Shown here piece after piece: positions 59,180-64,000 of a stretch of 64,000 nucleotides of DNA. The stretch comes from Galeruca laticollis. Lineage: Eukaryota; Arthropoda; Insecta; Coleoptera; Chrysomelidae. A model generated the notes under the pieces. The model saw nothing but the letters and a program-made list of their open reading frames with translations. It made no database searches and had not been told where the DNA came from. The position numbers and the translations under genes are program-made. Numbering within the stretch: the stretch's first letter is position 1; each line of letters opens with the position of its first letter. The DNA lies in assembly GCA_963921935.1 (NCBI GenBank), contig OY998175.1, positions 261,365,709-261,429,708 of the forward strand, in the 5' to 3' direction.

Positions 59180-60860
59180 TTTGTATACAAAATAAAGTTA
59201 ACGATGATACAGTTAATATTAATAGTGTTAGAAGTAAAGCAACAAATGTTCTGACAAATGTTCTACAAAATCCGGTTAGAAAACCCATGAAACAAATATT
59301 TTGACCGATTACTGTAACAGTACAAAACGTTTTTTAAAAGAACATCCTGATATTTTTATTACCATATCAGATAAAGGAAAGAAGACAGTAGTAACGTTTA
59401 ATAATGAATATATGCAAAAATTTAATGACTCAGTAAGTGATGAAAATGTATATGAAAAGTTAAAAAGAGACCCGACAGCTAAATATCAAGACATTCATAA
59501 TAATATTGTGAACAATTTGACGGCATTTAACTTAATAGATCAAGAGATATACAAATTCTTAGATCTATAACTCACAACAACCGAGAATGTATGGTTTAGT
59601 AAAAATACATAAAAATAATTCTAAGAGGCCAGTGCTTCCTTGCATTCAATCTCCATCTTATACACTATCAAGTTTTGTAGTTAACACTCTAGGGAATTTA
59701 CGGCCAGGTTTCTTTTCCAATTCAAAAAATTCTGTAGAACTTATAGATTTCATTCAATATTTTAAATTACCTAAAGATTATGGATGTAACAACTTTGTTT
59801 ACAAATATCTCAAAACAAAGTGTATTTGAAATTAATTCAAAAAGGTGGGATGAAATTAAGGAATTAGCTAAACCTTCTTTACAAATTTTCTTTATTATTG
59901 TCAAAGTTATATTTGATACTAGTTACTTTAGACGGACGGGTCAGCAATGGGAAACCCAGTAAGCCCGATATTAGCAGCCCTATTAATCGAAGATTTGATT
60001 TCTACGGTAATTTCAAAGTTACATTATAAAATACCTTTGTTTAAAGTGAATAATGACGACACTATTTTAGCTGAACCGAAATAATGGCTTTCAATTCCTA
60101 TAATTAGGGCTCACAGTTCACAATAGGAACAGATAATAATATATCCATTCCATGTTTGGATGTGTTATTGATTTGAACTGAAGATCAAAGAATATAATTA
60201 AATTCAATCATTATTAAAATCCTGTTAGTTCCAGGAGAGTTTTGAATTATTATTCACAACATCCATTTGCTGAAAAATCTAAAGTCATGACTGCCTTCAG
60301 AAACAAAATTATTAAGCTCAGTAGCCCTAAATATTCACACGAAAATATTGTTAATTGCTGTTGAATGAAAATCGCCTCAATATTTGTAATATTATAATTA
60401 ATAAAAATAGTGAGAGAATTTTAACACCAATATTGACTGGAAATTCATGTAGATGTTTTAGGATTCCTTATGTTAAGGGTTTTCCGGAAAAATTGAAACA
60501 CATATCACAAACTGAAAGAATAAAAATCGTATTTTTCCATACAAAAACAGTAAATTGTTTTCATTCTCTACGAAGGACTACGAGAGACTATGAATCAACC
60601 CTTTTTGCCAAAATAGATTGTTTGGAATGCGATAGATCTTATATTGGTTAAGATAAGCAACGGTTGAAAAACAGAATATTTGCCCTCAAGAACTCATGTG
60701 AAGAAAAACATAGGGACAAATCAGAAAAAACAGCATTAGCAACACATAATTTGAACAAAATCACAAATTTGACTTTGAAACCGTCAACATCATAGATGAA
60801 GGACTAATTATCACAAACGGCTTTTGAGCGAAATTATATTTATTGAACTTATATAGATAA
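59180..60860 (+). pseudogene. Decayed Penelope-like element: RT to GIY-YIG
   Basis: Several frames in PLE order. 59301-59570 is the N-terminal region (FLKEHPDIFITISDKGKKTV). 59587-59829 is the first RT core motif (MYGLVKIHKNNSKRPVLP). A frame near 59,775 gives DVTTLFTNIS, the catalytic Asp strand. About 59,945 reads AMGNPVSPILAALLIEDL. 60355-60651 gives the linker and GIY-YIG start (FAKIDCLECDRSYIG), followed by a stop. Internal stops, frame changes and loss of the YxDD strand show it is dead. It belongs to a PLE family distinct from the palindrome, since the GIY-YIG sequences differ widely. Confidence 0.82.
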
Positions 60861-61730
60861 TTATGGTTGTTCAACAATTTCGCTAAGAATTTTTCGAGTA
60901 CAGACTGTAATCAAAGTGCTGTCCCAGAGCAACATCATTAGTAGTTTTTCCAATTTTGGTTGTAATATTCTATACTTTAATATTATGAAGACACATAATT
61001 TTATCACCTTGTATACAGCTTTATAATTTTTATTTGCCACCTTAAATATATTTTAGTTGATACCAAGAAAATACTATAATATTTTCATTCATTGCTTTTG
61101 TTGAATGAAATAAAAAAATTTATCGAATACAAATTGGACTATATTACAATGAACAGAAAACGCGATTCGAAATTTTATTTGTTTTACATTTATACCTACA
61201 GAATAACAGCATAAAATGTTCAACGTTGAATTTTTTGCAGGTAAGTTTGTTCGTTCTTCTGTTTTTCTTTTAAAATCTTATTGGTTTTTATAATTTATTC
61301 GTTGACTACCTGTGGATAATTCTTTTAGGTTTTGATCCATAGGTTAATATTTTAAAATGGCTTTATGCCGAAGCGTACGCAGTACTGTATTTTTTGTGTG
61401 ACATCTCCAGAAGGAAAAGAAATAATAATATATAATTAAATGGCCCAATCCCAGTTTTAATCAATCAACGAAAACAAAAAAAAATATAACAATACGGTTA
61501 TCAAGCTTGAAACATCCTGTGAATATGTTCAGTACGATGTCAAGCAGGTATATAAACATAGAAGTTTTTCTATTGAGAGAAGGCCCACTTAATTTAAATT
61601 GGGGAAATATTGTCAAATAAGACACAAATATATCAATGACTATTTGTAAAGTGTATTAATAGCATTCATTTCGTAAAAGAATAAATTTATTCAAACCTCC
61701 CGTAACAAAATGTCACATATAAATTTTCGT
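60861..61730. other. Unassigned DNA
   Basis: No recognised coding or terminal motif. Confidence 0.45.
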
Positions 61731-61734
61731 ATGC

Positions 61735-62600
61735 ATGACAACCAAAACCATGCATATAGAACTAGTATCTAATCTGACTACGGAAGCATTTATAGCCACT
61801 TTCAAACGTTTCGTAGCTAGACGGGGTAACCCCAGTATCATTTACTCAGACAATGCAACAAGCTTTCTTGGAGCTTAAAATCAGTTAATAAAACTTTATA
61901 ATCACTTTCTGCATAAAGAATGTACTAATACAATATAAAATTATCTGGCTCTAAACGAGACACAGTGGAAACTCATTCCATCAAGAACCTTACATAGGGA
62001 AGGACTTTGGGATGATGCAATTAAAAGCGCAAAATATCATATCTCAAGACTCACCGGTTTAACAAAATCAAATTTCGTACAATTTTCAACAATTATTACT
62101 CAAATTGTAGCAATCTCGTACTCACGGCCTTTGAGTAGCTTATCGAAAGATCCCTCTAATTTTCAATATCCTATTCCTGGTCATTTCCTTATAGAATCCA
62201 GTATGACGGCTTATCCGGAAAAGACCTACCTTATGTACCAGAAAACAGAGTTAAACTGTAGCAACAATGCGCAAAAACTCATCAGCTGTTTTGGAAAAGG
62301 TGTCTGTGGACTACCTGAATAGACTGCAGTATAGACCAGAATAGTTGAAAACATATGAAAACTTATAAATAAACGATCTAGTTCTCGTAAAGGAAGAACA
62401 CATTCCACCTCTGAATTGGCCTTTGGTAAGAATCATAGAAACCATAACCGGACGTGACGGAAAGGTCAGGGTCGTCTGTCTAAAAACTTAAACAGGTGAG
62501 ACTACCAGGACTATAACAAGCTGTGCCCTCTTCCCGAATAAGACACCAGGCCTTGTGAGGAAACCCATTAACTATTAAAACATGTTAATGGTTCGTCGAC
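61735..62600 (+). pseudogene. BEL/Pao integrase C-terminal remnant
   Basis: Frames in order: MHIELVSNLTTEAFIATFKR, RRGNPSIIYSDNATSFLGA (integrase core with the second Asp), then LWDDAIKSAKYHISRL with Asp where the catalytic Glu is usual. 62131-62322 holds SRPLSSLSKDPSNFQYPIPG-like sequence and GHFLIESSMTAYPE. Further on come PPLNWPLVRIIETITGRDG and a short C-terminal tail. This is the classic BEL/Pao order. Stops and frame changes show decay. Confidence 0.85.
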
Positions 62601-62753
62601 TCGTGTAATAAACTTCAATGAGCAGTCGCGACTTTTTTATTTGTAAGTTATGTCTAATCTACAACAAAATGTTTACTTTGACTTTTATCCAAATTTATGT
62701 TTTGAATGTATATATCACTATTTCTCCTTAATGAAACAAATACTTCTTTTTAC

Positions 62754-62764
62754 GGGGGGGGGGG
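62754..62764 (+). other. G11 polypurine tract of the BEL/Pao remnant
   Basis: Eleven G before ATGTTGCAATTTGGCG, about 150 bp after the integrase tail. A purine run followed by TGTTGC is the usual start of a 3' LTR in this group. Confidence 0.65.
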
Positions 62765-62765
62765 A

Positions 62766-63180
62766 TGTTGCAATTTGGCGAGCAGTATATGTTGCGATTT
62801 GATAAGCAGTATATATCACAAAAACAAATTAACAAAAACTTTCTCGTATAATCTGTTATTATCGGATAAGTGTATAGAACCAAATGGGAAATCCTCTCTA
62901 CAGGGACGAGGCATTTAAATATTTAAGTAGTTCTAAAAATCTATCCATAAGACAGAATCATGGACCTCTCCAAAAACATTAAAATCACATAATAATCACA
63001 TCAAATAATAGATGCTGTTCCACAGTGGTTGACGTAAATAATTTACCTCACGCCAAGAGTTTTTATGGCTTTGTGACAATGAATTGGCGACGCGAAATAC
63101 AACATTGCTATAACTAGAAGTGTTTTAGTTCAATAATAATGGGAGAGGACTACATATCAATCAAACGAGCATCTAATATC
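62766..63180 (+). repeat. Probable start of BEL/Pao 3' LTR
   Basis: Begins TGTTGCAATTTGGCGAGCAG and has a near-repeat of this word 24 bp later (TGTTGCGATTTGATAAGCAG). The partner LTR is not in the window, so the end is not defined. Confidence 0.45.
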
Positions 63181-63424
63181 TGTGAACACCTCTAATTTAA
63201 TTATCTTACTATCAACTCGCCGCATCATTTGTTGTATCTACATTAAAATCTGTTTTTTTCCAACATTTGATTTTCGTTTGTTAATAGTGCCATACTTAAG
63301 TGTTTTTAATTATACAATACCTACAATTAGGATTCATTCTTCTTTCCAGAAACCTAATCGAAGAAAAACAACAACATAAACCATTGGTTTATCATTCCGC
63401 TCCACTAATCTAGTTCATCTACAT

Positions 63425-63960
63425 CACACTTAATAAATTACAAAAACCGCAAACTCCGCTTTCAGAAAGTTTCTATTTGTGAAAACGTTAAGGGAACAAC
63501 TGGAACGCGAAGATACTTGCCTCTGATCATAAATCAATTTGGAATCCTTGCATGCCAAATTTTTGATTTGGCCTCCTACGTTGATCCATCGTTCTTGTAT
63601 CAGTACAATATCCAGCTGTAGTCTAGCGAACAACCTTGCAATCATGGCTGAAGCTCCCTTCGCGTGATGCAGGTTGATCTGAGCTGTATTCGTGAACGTG
63701 AAGGTAAATTATTATTGATGAAAGAGGGCGAGTTACTCAGCCTCTAATCATCCCCCTCCTTTGTCTCTCCCTGAGCCTCCTCGACCACTATGGCAATATC
63801 TTCCTAGAAGTTCGAGCAGGTTTCTTGATCTCGAGTCATACTCTCGACCCCCAGGCTGCTTCGCCGAGTTTCCCGGGATGCAGAGGCGATCTCCGCATCC
63901 CCAGTCACCCCAGCAGAGCCGGAGGAGATCTCGGGCTGATTCAAGGTCGAGCTTTCGCCA
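63425..63960 (-). pseudogene. LINE endonuclease N-terminus and ORF1 end
   Basis: On the minus strand, TQINLHHAKGASAMIARLF leads into LQLDIVLIQERWINVGGQIK and SKLIYDQRQ. This is the AP endonuclease start of an R1/I/Jockey-type ORF2. Upstream (63,720-63,960) the sequence becomes G+C-rich and encodes a Ser/Glu-rich tail that may be the end of ORF1. Stops interrupt the junction. The frame is lost after about 70 codons. Confidence 0.7.
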
Positions 63961-64000
63961 ACAATGAGATACTAGACAGTGACAATTTTCAATTTTTTAA

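Noticed and set aside
1..64000. tRNA, rRNA and CRISPR features
   Set aside because: No cloverleaf-like sequence, rRNA segment or spaced direct-repeat array was recognised; the repeats are microsatellites, LTRs and element copies.

Overview
The window is an A+T-rich animal genome segment, most likely from an insect or another arthropod. The evidence is its mix of mobile elements (Ty3/Gypsy, BEL/Pao, R1-like, Jockey-like and Penelope-like) and the many long (TA)n microsatellites. I found no confident host gene, apart from one possible small Cys-rich exon near 56.4 kb. It is a heterochromatin-like or repeat-rich landscape in which most open frames belong to retroelements.

Layout. 0-5.06 kb: mostly unassigned A+T-rich DNA with one hammerhead-like remnant. 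5.06-31.55 kb: a train of elements separated by (TA)n tracts. It holds element B1 (5.13-12.30 kb, a non-autonomous Gypsy with 2.0 kb LTRs), element A (12.41-22.53 kb, a nearly complete Gypsy with 2.3 kb LTRs, intact gag and a pol with two frame breaks), element B2 (22.60-30.41 kb, a relative of B1 with nearly identical LTRs but decayed genes), then a Penelope-like (PLE) fragment. 31.55-41.49 kb: a graveyard of fragments (hammerhead repeat, pogo/Tigger-like transposase, two R1-like LINE tails, Jockey-like ORF1/endonuclease, other LINE pieces, a PLE end with a hammerhead). 41.50-49.94 kb: element C on the minus strand, a Gypsy with 1.5 kb LTRs and an intact 1064-residue Pol, again bordered by (TA)n. 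49.98-51.85 kb: a PLE terminal repeat with an intron-like segment and a hammerhead, then a tandem pair of about 259-bp hammerhead-bearing monomers. 51.85-56.2 kb: unassigned. 56.62-58.04 kb: a 1.4-kb palindrome made of two head-to-head PLE 3' ends. 59.2-60.85 kb: a decayed PLE. 61.7-62.8 kb: a BEL/Pao integrase tail with polypurine tract and LTR start. 63.4-64 kb: a LINE endonuclease remnant.

How the parts relate. A, C, B1 and B2 form one Gypsy group. They share an N-terminal coiled-coil Gag with an Asn-rich tail and no CCHC knuckle, pol in the -1 frame relative to gag where this can be judged, no env, tRNA-Lys-like primer sites and (TA)n borders. B1 and B2 share the same internal loss of most of RT, RNase H and integrase, yet the LTRs of B2 differ at few sites, so B2 was probably mobilised in trans by a relative such as A or C. 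The most striking non-coding theme is hammerhead ribozyme architecture: at least nine copies in different states of decay, in PLE ends, in an inverted pair and in a tandem retrozyme-like array.
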